Assembly (NCBI RefSeq): GCF_006864425.1
Contig: NZ_QHLI01000012.1
Coordinates: forward strand, 1-55,451
Direction of reading: 5' to 3'
Source: Campylobacter troglodytis
Lineage (GTDB): Bacteria > Campylobacterota > Campylobacteria > Campylobacterales > Campylobacteraceae
Length of the DNA stretch: 55,451 bases
Every line of letters starts with the position of its first letter. The first letter of the stretch is position 1. Below the pieces are notes generated by a model. It was not told the origin of the DNA and did not search any database. It saw only the letters and a list, made by a program, of their open reading frames with translations. The position numbers were made by a program, and so were the translations under genes. Positions 47,549-55,451 of the stretch are shown here, piece by piece.

Positions 47549-48416
47549 TAGATTTTCTATCACCATTACAGACATTAATGGCTCTCGCCATTTTCATTTA
47601 TCTCAGATTATGAGAAAGATAGCCCTTTACTGTGTGGCTTTTATACTGTTTTTTTTAATCGCAAGCTCATCTTTTATATATTATCTAAATTACAAGGTAA
47701 GCGAGCTTAATCAAACAAGAAAAACCCTCACTCAAACAAATGAGGAATTACAAAAAAGCATAGAAAAACAAGAAGAAAGATACGAGGGCATTGAGGATAA
47801 AATAGCACTTTTTGAGGAGCAATTGGGGCTAAATGTAGATAATAACCTAAGCCCTGTTGAGAGGATGGAAAAGCTAGTTTTGACAAATGATCAGCAAACA
47901 ATTATGCTAACTCAAATCCCAAATGGCTGGCCTATTTCTAATCAAGGCATAGGAAGCAATTACGGCTGGAGAACCCATCCTATCTTAAAAAGGCAAGAAT
48001 TTCACACAGGTATAGATCTAGCATCAAAGGAGGGAACTCCCATTTATGCTCCTGCAAATGCCATAGTTGAATTTTCAGGATACAACTCAAATGGCTATGG
48101 ATATATGGTCATTTTAATTCATAATTTTGGCTTTAAAACCGTGTATGCGCATATGATGAGAAAGGATGTGGTAGCACCTGGAAATTTTGTAAAAAAAGGC
48201 GATATAATAGGCTACACAGGTAACACAGGAGCATCCACAGGACCTCATCTTCATTATGAGGTTCGTTTTGTAAATAAGACCCTAGATCCCTCATTTTTTT
48301 TGAAACTAAACAAGGCAAATATGGACAAATTATTCACACAAGAAAGGAGAGTGCCATGGCAATCTTTAGTAAAAACACTGACAGTATCAGCTCAAGCACC
48401 CAAGAAACCACAGTAA
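47523..48416 (+). CDS. M23-family peptidoglycan endopeptidase (Csd1/2-like, cell shape)
   Basis: This protein has 297 residues. A single membrane anchor (IALYCVAFILFFLIASSSFIYYL) spans about residues 32-54, followed by a coiled coil (KVSELNQTRKTLTQTNEELQKSIEKQEE), then the LytM/M23 domain with zinc ligands in EFHTGIDLAS and the HLHYEVRF motif. All metal ligands seem present. It cleaves peptide cross-links in peptidoglycan. The adjacent bactofilin and synteny with the H. pylori csd-ccmA locus point to helical cell shape. The start is a TTG with AAGGGAG upstream; an ATG at 47541 is the alternative. Confidence 0.88.
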   Translation: MKKYKRMIDRFSITITDINGSRHFHLSQIMRKIALYCVAFILFFLIASSSFIYYLNYKVSELNQTRKTLTQTNEELQKSIEKQEERYEGIEDKIALFEEQLGLNVDNNLSPVERMEKLVLTNDQQTIMLTQIPNGWPISNQGIGSNYGWRTHPILKRQEFHTGIDLASKEGTPIYAPANAIVEFSGYNSNGYGYMVILIHNFGFKTVYAHMMRKDVVAPGNFVKKGDIIGYTGNTGASTGPHLHYEVRFVNKTLDPSFFLKLNKANMDKLFTQERRVPWQSLVKTLTVSAQAPKKPQ

Positions 48417-48745
48417 TTTCATCAGGTGCAAGGATAGAAGGACAGTTTGACTTTAATTCTATGCTACATTTAGACGGAGAGATCTCAGGTGAGGTTAGAT
48501 CAAATAGCGTAGTTGTCATAGGAAAATCTGGAGTTTTAAAGGGAAATTTAAATGCTGACAAGGTCGTTGTAAATGGGATCTTTGAAGGTGAGTTGGAGGC
48601 TGAAAGCCTTGAAATTCTAGCAGGTGGGCTAGTAACTGGAAATATCATCACTAGACAAATAGCCATTGAAAATGGCGGACGGTTTAGCGGAAACAGCAAG
48701 ATTAAAGACGAAGCACATATTACCTTAATAGAAAGTAACGTTTAA
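48356..48745 (+). CDS. ccmA: Bactofilin (CcmA-like)
   Basis: This protein has 129 residues. The bactofilin core of hydrophobic beta-helix repeats covers about residues 20-115: VISSGARIEGQFDFNSMLHLDGEISGEVRSNSVVVIGKSG, LNADKVVVNGIFEGELEAES and LAGGLVTGNIITR. It forms cytoskeletal filaments that position peptidoglycan hydrolases. It overlaps the 3' end of the peptidase gene by 61 bases; the start is set by GGAGAG before ATG and by the normal protein length. The pairing with an M23 peptidase supports a shape role. Confidence 0.92.
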   Translation: MAIFSKNTDSISSSTQETTVISSGARIEGQFDFNSMLHLDGEISGEVRSNSVVVIGKSGVLKGNLNADKVVVNGIFEGELEAESLEILAGGLVTGNIITRQIAIENGGRFSGNSKIKDEAHITLIESNV

Positions 48746-48752
48746 AAGCTTT

Positions 48753-51683
48753 ATGCAAGCTGCTTTGTTTGAATTTTTACTTCACAAAGCCCCTCAAATC
48801 GTGCTTTGCGAAAATGATAATGAGGCAGAGGAGCTAGCACAAATCACGCTTTACAAGGGGTTAAAAACCTTTGTTTTGCCTGATTTTAGGGCTAGTAAGG
48901 GCGATGATTTAAGGGCTTTTAGCAAGGAGCTTTTTGATATTTGCAAGGTTTTAAGCGAGTATCACAAGGAAAACGAGGCTAAAATTCTCATCTCGCCTGT
49001 TAGAACGCTTTTACACAAGCTACCAAGTGCTAAGAATTTAAGCCCCCTAGTGCTTAAAAAGGGACAAAGGCTGAATTTAAATGCCTTTAAAGACGAGCTT
49101 TTGCGTCTTGGCTATAATCTTGTAGATATGGTGCAAGATAAGGGCGAGGCTAGCTTTCGTGGGGAGATAATAGACATTTTTAGCATTGCGGATGAGCTTC
49201 CTGTGCGGCTTTTGCTCTTTGATGATGAGATAGAAAGCATAAGGCATTTTAATCTACAAAGTCAAAAATCAATTCCACAAGAACTTGAATTTAGCGAACT
49301 TTGCCCCTTTTTATCTAGCTTCACTCAAAATGAATTCACTCGTTTAAATGAAAAAATCGCTGAATTTAAGGAAAATTTACTCATCAAGGACATAAATTCG
49401 CTAGGATTTTGGTTTGTGGAGGGCTTTTTTGATTATCTAAGCCTTGATTTTGTGGCGATTAAGAAATTTGACGAGAATGAATTTGAGCAAGATATAAGTT
49501 TTATAAACGCAAAAATTATCCCTGAGCCTAAAATTTATAAAAACTTGCAAAGTGTTTATAACAAGGACTTTTTCACCTTTCACAAAGACAAAAAAATCAC
49601 CCTTTTAGCAGCAAATGAAGCCTTGCTTAAAATGCAAGAAATTAAGCTCACGCCAAACATAAACTTCATTAAAAGCCCACTTCGTGTGAATTTAAGCTCA
49701 CAAAATGAGCTAATCATCTCTTTAAATAAAAAAAGCAAAATAAAACGCATTAAAAAGCCAAGCCTAATCATAGATGAGCTAAAAATAGGCGATTTCATCA
49801 CACATCAAGATTATGGGGTAGGGAAATTTAGCGGGCTTGAAAGGATAAAAATTAGCGGGGCTATGCGTGAATTTGTAGCTTTGCTTTATCAAAACGAGGA
49901 TAAACTGCTTTTGCCTGTGGAAAATCTTTATATGATAGATAAGTATTTAGGCAGCACAAATGCTATTCCTCAGCTTGATAGGCTTGGCAAGGGAAGTTTT
50001 TTAAAACTAAAAGAAAGATTAAAAGAAAGGCTCTTTGTCATAGCACAGGGCATAGTGGAGCTTGCCGCAAAAAGAGCCTTAATCAAGGCTCCCAAATTCA
50101 GGCTTGAAAATCAGCTTGAATTTAGAACAAGTGCGGATTTTGATTACACACAGGATCAAGAAAAAGCCTGTGAGGATATTTTTAAGGACTTAGAGAGCGG
50201 TGTGCCTATGGATAGGCTTTTAAGTGCTGATGTTGGCTTTGGCAAGACAGAAGTGGCAATGAATGGGATTTTAGCAGTTTTGCGAAGCGGCTTTTGTGCC
50301 TTTTTCTTTGTGCCAACCACGCTTTTATCGCATCAGCATTACAAAACCCTCTCCAAACGCTTTGCCCCCTTTGATATAAGGGTAAAAAAGCTAGACCGTT
50401 TCACAAGTAGCAAGGAAAAAAGTGAAATTCAAGCCCTTTTAAGCGACAAACAGCCCTTTGTTTTAATAGGAACTCACGCACTTTTGGGCGTAAAATGTGA
50501 GAATTTAGGGCTTATAATCATCGATGAGGAGCATAAATTTGGCGTCAAACAAAAGGAAAAATTAAAAGAGTTTAGTCAAAACTCGCACATACTCTCAATG
50601 AGCGCAACGCCCATTCCAAGAAGTTTAAATCAGGCTTTAAGCAGCATAAAAAGCTACAGCAGCATACAAACTCCCCCGCAAAATAGGCTTAGTGTTAGAA
50701 CCTTTGTCAAACACAGCGATGATAAGCTCATTAAAGAGGTGATTTTAAGGGAGCTTCGCAGGGGCGGACAAATTTTTTACATACACAATCACATAGCTAG
50801 CATCGAAGAGGCAAAGGCTCATCTACAAGGGCTTTTGCCACATTTGCGAGTGCTTGTTTTACACTCTAAAATTGACGCAAAAAGCACAGAAGAGCAAATG
50901 CTTAAATTTGAGGAAAAGGGCTATGATATTTTGCTTTGCACGAGCATAGTAGAAAGTGGGATAGATTTGCCAAATGTAAATACCATCATCGTTGAAAATG
51001 CCGAGCGTTTTGGAATGGCAGATTTACATCAATTAAGAGGACGAGTTGGCAGAAGCGACAGGCAAGGTTTCTGCTATTTTTTTGTAGCTGAAAATTTAAG
51101 CGTTGAAGCGAAAAAACGGCTTGTCTCGCTTGAAAGTAATTCATTTTTAGGAGCTGGCAGTATTTTAGCCTATCACGATCTTGAAATTCGTGGCGGGGGC
51201 AATTTATTGGGAAGCGAGCAAAGCGGACATATAGAGCAAATTGGCTATAATCTTTATTTGAAAATGCTTGAAGAGCAAATTGCGATTTTAAGCAAAAAAG
51301 AGCTAAAAAGCACTGAAAAAATTGATTTAAAACTAAACATAAATGCCTTTTTAAATAGCGATTTAATCTCAGAGGATAGGCTTCGCCTTGAACTTTACAG
51401 GCGTTTAAGCAAATGTGAGAGCGTAAATGAGGTCTATGAAATTGGGGGCGAGATTGAGGATAGATTTGGCGCACTTGATAGCTACACCAAGCAGTTTTTG
51501 GATTTAATCATCATCAAAATCCTTGCTAACAAAGATTACAAGGCAATTAGCAATTACGAGGCAAATATCTCACTTACGCCAAAAGAGGGCGAAAAAATCC
51601 TTTTAAAAGCTCCAAGCAAAGACGATGATGATATTTTAGAAACTGTTTTGATTTTTTTAAGAAGAAAACAAGCTAGGGCTTGA
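48753..51683 (+). CDS. mfd: Transcription-repair coupling factor
   Basis: This protein has 976 residues. An N-terminal UvrB-like region has FRGEIIDIFSIADELPVRL. The CarD-like RNA-polymerase-interaction domain is GDFITHQDYGVGKFSGLERI. The helicase motor has LLSADVGFGKTEVAMNG (Walker A), IIDEEHKFGVKQKEKLK (DEEH) and LHQLRGRVGRSDRQG (motif VI). A C-terminal TRCF domain follows. It removes stalled RNA polymerase and recruits repair proteins. It starts 7 bases after ccmA and ends the conserved block. Confidence 0.96.
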   Translation: MQAALFEFLLHKAPQIVLCENDNEAEELAQITLYKGLKTFVLPDFRASKGDDLRAFSKELFDICKVLSEYHKENEAKILISPVRTLLHKLPSAKNLSPLVLKKGQRLNLNAFKDELLRLGYNLVDMVQDKGEASFRGEIIDIFSIADELPVRLLLFDDEIESIRHFNLQSQKSIPQELEFSELCPFLSSFTQNEFTRLNEKIAEFKENLLIKDINSLGFWFVEGFFDYLSLDFVAIKKFDENEFEQDISFINAKIIPEPKIYKNLQSVYNKDFFTFHKDKKITLLAANEALLKMQEIKLTPNINFIKSPLRVNLSSQNELIISLNKKSKIKRIKKPSLIIDELKIGDFITHQDYGVGKFSGLERIKISGAMREFVALLYQNEDKLLLPVENLYMIDKYLGSTNAIPQLDRLGKGSFLKLKERLKERLFVIAQGIVELAAKRALIKAPKFRLENQLEFRTSADFDYTQDQEKACEDIFKDLESGVPMDRLLSADVGFGKTEVAMNGILAVLRSGFCAFFFVPTTLLSHQHYKTLSKRFAPFDIRVKKLDRFTSSKEKSEIQALLSDKQPFVLIGTHALLGVKCENLGLIIIDEEHKFGVKQKEKLKEFSQNSHILSMSATPIPRSLNQALSSIKSYSSIQTPPQNRLSVRTFVKHSDDKLIKEVILRELRRGGQIFYIHNHIASIEEAKAHLQGLLPHLRVLVLHSKIDAKSTEEQMLKFEEKGYDILLCTSIVESGIDLPNVNTIIVENAERFGMADLHQLRGRVGRSDRQGFCYFFVAENLSVEAKKRLVSLESNSFLGAGSILAYHDLEIRGGGNLLGSEQSGHIEQIGYNLYLKMLEEQIAILSKKELKSTEKIDLKLNINAFLNSDLISEDRLRLELYRRLSKCESVNEVYEIGGEIEDRFGALDSYTKQFLDLIIIKILANKDYKAISNYEANISLTPKEGEKILLKAPSKDDDDILETVLIFLRRKQARA

Positions 51684-52041
51684 ATTTTTAAGCTTAAAAT
51701 TTAAGCTCACATTTGTGAATTTTTTGTGAAAATGGCAAAGAAGCTATTTTTTGTAAGAAAGTTAAAATTTGGCAATATGATATAAAAAATTCTTTTAAAT
51801 TAATTTTAAAATTTGCAATTTTTTTCAAGCTCTTTTAGGGCAAGAGTTGTTTTATAATGTGCTTGATCTTGTGAATTCATAGCCATTATTTGCTTTTGTT
51901 AATGACACAATAATTTTTAAAGCAAGATATAAATTACTCCTAATTTAAACTTTAAATAAATGTTATTTTTTTAAGCTCTTTTAGAATAAGAATAAGAAAA
52001 AATCTTGTAAAATATAAGCCAAATTTTTAAAAGGAGCTAGT
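51684..52041. other. Spacer between mfd and bioB
   Basis: No gene is seen. A probable bioB promoter lies at its end (TTGTAAAATATAAG at about 52003-52016) and the ribosome site AAAAGGAG is at 52029-52036. Confidence 0.45.
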
Positions 52042-52878
52042 ATGCAAATAATGCTTTGTGCTATAAGCAATATCCAAAGTGGAAACTGTTCTGAGGACTG
52101 TAAATTCTGTAACCAAAGTGGCTTTGTGAATACAAAGATACAAAAATATCCTAGAAAGGACATAGAAGAAATTGTCCTTGAGGCAAGGGTGGCTAAAAAA
52201 AATCACGCACTTGGCTTTTGTTTGGTTACAGCCGGACTTGGGCTTGATGATGATAAGTTAGAGTATGTGTGCGAGGCTACAAGGGCTGTTAAGAAGGCTG
52301 AGCCAAATTTAATGATAATTGCTTGTAACGGTTTGGCTAGCTATGAGCAACTTTGTGAGCTTAAAAAGGCTGGCTGCTTTTCATATAATCATAACCTTGA
52401 AAGCTCTCGTGAGTTTTACCCTCAAATTTGTAGCACTCACAGCTGGGACAGTCGCTTTGAGACGAATTTAAATGCCAAAAGAGCAGAGCTTATGCTTTGC
52501 TGTGGAGGAATTTATGGGCTTGGTGAGAGCGAAGCTGATAGAAAGAGCTTTAGGGCTAGTTTGAAGGAGTTAAAGCCCTTTACAAGTCCTATCAATTTTT
52601 TCATAGCAAATGAGCATTTGCCCTTAAATCCCCCTCCTTTAAGTGCGGATGAAGCCCTAAATATCATCAGCGATAGCAAAAAAGAGTTAGGAGATACACA
52701 TATAATGATAGCAGGAGGCAGGGAAAGGGTGCTAAAAGAAAGGCAGTATGAGGTCTTTGAAAGAGGAGCAAGTGCTGTTGTGATAGGGGATTATCTTACC
52801 ACAAAGGGTGAAGAACCAAGTACTGACATAGAGAATTTAAAAAAGCGAGGCTTTTCCTTTGCTACTGAGTGTCATTGA
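52042..52878 (+). CDS. bioB: Biotin synthase
   Basis: This 278-residue radical SAM enzyme has the cluster motif NCSEDCKFCNQ, with cysteines 16, 20 and 23. It also has YNHNLESSREFYPQICSTHSWDSR and GGIYGLGESEADR. It inserts sulfur into dethiobiotin. At 278 residues it lacks the N-terminal extension of E. coli BioB, which is normal for the Campylobacter version. No other bio gene is adjacent. A strong hairpin terminator follows. Confidence 0.94.
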   Translation: MQIMLCAISNIQSGNCSEDCKFCNQSGFVNTKIQKYPRKDIEEIVLEARVAKKNHALGFCLVTAGLGLDDDKLEYVCEATRAVKKAEPNLMIIACNGLASYEQLCELKKAGCFSYNHNLESSREFYPQICSTHSWDSRFETNLNAKRAELMLCCGGIYGLGESEADRKSFRASLKELKPFTSPINFFIANEHLPLNPPPLSADEALNIISDSKKELGDTHIMIAGGRERVLKERQYEVFERGASAVVIGDYLTTKGEEPSTDIENLKKRGFSFATECH

Positions 52879-52887
52879 GTTTTATTT

Positions 52888-52910
52888 GTAACTGTTTTTG
52901 AAACAGTTAC
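52888..52910 (+). terminator. Hairpin after bioB
   Basis: GTAACTGTTT and AAACAGTTAC form a perfect 10-base stem around a TTG loop, 10 bases after the bioB stop, followed by TCTTAAAAACTTCTTT. Confidence 0.7.
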
Positions 52911-53214
52911 TCTTAAAAACTTCTTTATACGCTAAAAACTTGATCTTTTAAGGCTTATTCAAAAAATATTGCTTTGTAGCCCTTTGTAGTGAATAAACTT
53001 AAAAAATTCATGCAAGGAAGTGATTTATAATTTGCTTTTAATTTACGAAAATGTCTAAATTCTTATAAAATTACAAGATCTTTTGTCTAAAATCAATACT
53101 TTTTTAGAAAAGAAGAAAGAATAATCAAGAATTTTAAGTGCCAACCAAGCACATCAAATAAATGAATTTTTGCTAAAATTTTGTTTATAAAATTTGAAGG
53201 TGTGAGGAGCCAAG
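52911..53214. other. Spacer upstream of the effector locus
   Basis: No gene is seen. AAAATCAATACTTTTTTAGA at about 53091 matches AAAATCAATACTTTTTTAAA at about 25836 (upstream of alaC), a small dispersed palindromic repeat. Confidence 0.4.
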
Positions 53215-54171
53215 ATGTCAACTAAGCCAAACACAGCCTACACCATAATGCCAAGTAACAAGCTCTACACCCTACAAACAAGTTTAAAGCCAAATAGAAT
53301 TTACAGTTGCTTTGGCATAAAAATAAGGGTTAAAGAAGAAGTAGATACTTTCAGTAATGAAGGAAACTTTGAAATTCGCATAAATAGTATAAATTTAGCG
53401 AGCAAGTTTAAAATTCAAGTTTGAAATTCACATAAGGGGTATAAATTTATCGCTTAGCTCATTATAGTTTTGAAGTTTGTTTAAAAATAACAAGGAATTA
53501 GAAGCTCAAAGCAATGGTGTAAATTTAAAAGATTTAGAAAAAAGAGCAAGGGAAAAACAACAAAAGACACGCCTTTGCTATAATCAACACTCACAAGAAC
53601 TAAGCATATTTTGTTACAATCAACTTTAAACAAGCAGATCAAAATTAGACGGAACACTATAACCATAAGGACAAATTTAAGTGAAGATCTCATAAATCAG
53701 ACAAAAGAAAGTGTTTATAAATCAAGCAAAAGAAGGCTTAATTAAACCTTGCTTTTTGAATTTATCCTTTATTCCCTTGACAAATAAGAACGAAGCAAAC
53801 AACAAAGCCTCACAAAAAATTCAACTCACAAATGATGATATAAATAGAGGCTATGTAAATGTTGAATTTAAGCTACCTTTGAGGTTTTTAGGGGAATGGG
53901 AGGGGATAGAAAGGACAAAATCGCGAGTAGGATCCAACAAATTTAAAGAGATTTTAGAACTGTATTTTAGCTATGGAAAAGAAATGATAAAATTAGAGGG
54001 CGATGATTCAAGACATAGCTCTGATTTAAATTTACATATAAAAACGAGTGGATATGAGGATGGTGAAGAAGTGGAAATTGTGCTAGAATCTAGCGATAAT
54101 CAAAATTTGCCCTTTATGCTAAAATACAAAACAATGAAGCAATAATTAAAAATGTAGTTAAGGATATATGA
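53215..54171 (+). pseudogene. Frameshifted carrier/N-terminal region of a T6SS effector
   Basis: Several frames read as pieces of one degraded protein. The first (53215-53424) begins MSTKPNTAYTIMPSNKLYTL after a good AGGAG site. Helical LEAQSNGVNLKDLEKRAREKQQKTR is at about 53493-53570. A beta-rich domain at 53711-54145 includes INRGYVNVEFKLPLRFLGEW and LNLHIKTSGYEDGEEVEIVLESSDNQNLPFML. The continuation in another frame is LYAKIQNNEAIIKNVVKDI, ending at a TGA (54169-54171) directly before the Tae4 region. The order carrier domain then amidase domain suggests an effector once fused to a delivery domain. The family of the carrier is not recognised. Confidence 0.5.
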
Positions 54172-54780
54172 TGGCAGTGGAGGGCAACTTGTGGCACAAA
54201 AAATGCAAGTATAAAATGCAATAGACCTAATTGGGATAAGGTTAAAAGGGCGTATGAAACGATAGATAAATTGGGAACTAGTGAGGCAGAACCCACCAAA
54301 AAAGCAAGATTAAAATATGAATTAGTTGGTGGTGAGCCTTATGATAAATTCGATAAGTTCCCTACGATATATGAGGATACTTGTGCTTTAAGAATGAGTT
54401 ATGCACTAAATTATGGTGGAATGCCCTTAATAAAGCCAACGCCAAACACAAAAACTTATATTGTCAAAGACAACAAAATATATGTTTTAGGCTCTCAAGA
54501 TATTAGAGATTTTCTATATGTAAAATGGAAATATGAAAAGCCGTATAATCCAAAATCTATGAGTTTAAAAGCGGAAAATATTGCTTTTTATGATGAACTT
54601 ATGCAATTTGATAAAAATGGTATCGTAGTGATGAGAATAATGGGTTGGGGAGCAAATGCTTACGGACATACTACTTTATGGAATGGAAAGGAAGGCAAAT
54701 TTGTAGATAATTCTAATTTTTTGCTTGATATTAGAGATACTGTCATAGTAACACAATTCTATTTTTGGGAGTTGAAATAA
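54172..54780 (+). CDS. Type VI amidase effector, Tae4 family (5' end probably lost)
   Basis: The frame is open from 54172 to the TAA at 54780. KCNRPNWDKVKRAYETIDKL begins the Tae4 fold. The catalytic Cys is in YEDTCALRMSYALNYGGMPL (codon at 54382) and the His in AYGHTTLWNG (codon at 54667), the Cys-His pair of these papain-like peptidoglycan amidases, which cut the gamma-Glu-mDAP bond. No ATG precedes the domain in this frame; the first start codon, a TTG at 54271, falls inside it. The amidase domain is therefore probably expressed only if upstream frames are restored. A likely immunity gene follows after 2 bases. Confidence 0.72.
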   Translation, partial: WQWRATCGTKNASIKCNRPNWDKVKRAYETIDKLGTSEAEPTKKARLKYELVGGEPYDKFDKFPTIYEDTCALRMSYALNYGGMPLIKPTPNTKTYIVKDNKIYVLGSQDIRDFLYVKWKYEKPYNPKSMSLKAENIAFYDELMQFDKNGIVVMRIMGWGANAYGHTTLWNGKEGKFVDNSNFLLDIRDTVIVTQFYFWELK

Positions 54781-54782
54781 AT

Positions 54783-55334
54783 ATGGCTAAAATATATGTG
54801 ATAGCTGTTGCGTTGTTGTTGTGTGTAAGTGCTATTGCAAAAGATAGTAAATCATATTACAATAACTCAAATCCCATTCCAATGGAATTACTTGAAAGCT
54901 GGGAGAGCATAGATGAAGTGATAATGTGGTTTAAGCGATATGGACTATTTTATTGTATAAAAAACTTTGATAGCAAGGAAAAAGAAACTAAGGAGATTGA
55001 AAAAGCTATGAAATTTTATAGCATTAAAATTGCGCATCAAGATGGAGACAATCAAAAACTACAAAAGCTAGAAAAATATATCCAAGATACAATGTCTAAT
55101 ACAAAGGATATAAGATTTATGCCATACACAGAAAAACACAATAATGATAAATTTTATACTATTTCGTGTATGAATCTCTATGAAAGTAATGCGTATATGC
55201 AAAAAATTGATAAAATATTGCGCTTATATTATTTGCAGGATATATTCCCTAAACAATATCAAAAACTATACAAAAAAACAATGAAGCTGTTTTTACAAAA
55301 TTCTAGTTTTTTAGATTCTAAAATATTAAGATAA
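54783..55334 (+). CDS. Probable Tai4-type periplasmic immunity protein
   Basis: This protein has 183 residues. The cleavable signal peptide MAKIYVIAVALLLCVSAIA sends it to the periplasm, where a Tae4 amidase would act. The mature protein is helical, with WFKRYGLFYCIKNF, EIEKAMKFYSIKIAHQDGDNQKLQKLEKYI and ISCMNLYES; two Cys may pair. The size, export and position immediately after a Tae4 gene match T6SS amidase immunity proteins. Similarity to the Tai4 family is my reading, not verified. The start is the ATG two bases after the effector stop rather than an overlapping TTG. No T6SS structural gene is in the window. Confidence 0.65.
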   Translation: MAKIYVIAVALLLCVSAIAKDSKSYYNNSNPIPMELLESWESIDEVIMWFKRYGLFYCIKNFDSKEKETKEIEKAMKFYSIKIAHQDGDNQKLQKLEKYIQDTMSNTKDIRFMPYTEKHNNDKFYTISCMNLYESNAYMQKIDKILRLYYLQDIFPKQYQKLYKKTMKLFLQNSSFLDSKILR

Positions 55335-55340
55335 ATACAA

Positions 55341-55451
55341 ATGCAAAAATATCTTATTGCTCTTATTTTACCGTGTAGCATGCTAAACGTATATGGTTGC
55401 ACGGTTATAAGATTTGACGAAGCAGAATGCTTCAAAAATATGCAAGACATT
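55341..55451 (+). CDS. Exported protein or lipoprotein, truncated by the window end
   Basis: Only 37 codons are visible: MQKYLIALILPCSMLNVYGC followed by TVIRFDEAECFKNMQDI. The start looks like a signal peptide, and VYGC could be a lipobox. It begins 6 bases after the immunity gene and may be a second, related immunity protein. Identity unknown. Confidence 0.5.
   Translation, partial: MQKYLIALILPCSMLNVYGCTVIRFDEAECFKNMQDI

Overview
The window comes from an AT-rich Campylobacter-type (Campylobacterales) chromosome. The evidence is gene content and order: DUF507-carA-TauE-PAS kinase-OmpR regulator; rpmE-rsmI-trmH-RodZ-like; gapA-pgk beside nadD/rsfS; and lnt-yajC-secD-secF-leuS-lptE-x-folC-M23-bactofilin-mfd. 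The last block keeps the order known from Campylobacter jejuni and Helicobacter pylori. Housekeeping genes overlap by 1-60 bases, but the blocks are separated by unusually long gene-poor AT-rich spacers, decayed IS1595-family insertion sequences and several families of short palindromic repeats. No tRNA, rRNA or CRISPR array was recognised.

Layout: 1-5.2 kb is a decaying restriction-modification island on the minus strand. It holds a truncated D12 adenine methyltransferase, a putative PD-(D/E)XK nuclease, a DUF262-HNH nuclease, a G/C-rich repeat cluster and an EcoRI-like adenine methyltransferase switched off by a CT-dinucleotide tract. 5.3-6.1 kb is a DUF815 ATPase. 6.1-8.8 kb is gene-free and contains an IS nested inside an older IS. 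8.8-12.8 kb carries a lipoprotein, the heptose genes hldE-hldD-gmhB and a cytochrome c. 12.9-17.9 kb is DUF507-carA-TauE-histidine kinase-response regulator. 17.9-20.6 kb holds two IS relics, a 12-C tract and a lipoprotein. 21.5-25.0 kb is the rpmE operon, followed by a repeat field and alaC. 27.6-30.0 kb is a complete TdeIII-like R-M system. 30.5-37.5 kb carries ilvC, an IS, pgk-gapA, a fused nadD-rsfS and another IS. 37.6-51.7 kb is the envelope, secretion and translation block. bioB follows, then at the right edge a T6SS Tae4-type amidase behind a frameshifted carrier region, its likely immunity protein and the start of another exported protein.

The most unusual signals are these. (1) Roughly 31-39-base micro-insertions sit at repeated sites inside the IS1595 copies; one copy lacks insertions at sites where others have them, and the insertions look like mosaics of a few modules. 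(2) Simple-sequence contingency tracts: CT in a methyltransferase and C12 upstream of a lipoprotein. (3) RAATTY-type words (mostly AAATTCA) are extremely enriched, including an insertion of about 190 residues in a membrane protein built almost entirely from them. (4) A nadD-rsfS fusion. (5) A decayed T6SS effector-immunity locus. IS relics lie beside most changes of conserved block, suggesting IS-mediated rearrangement.
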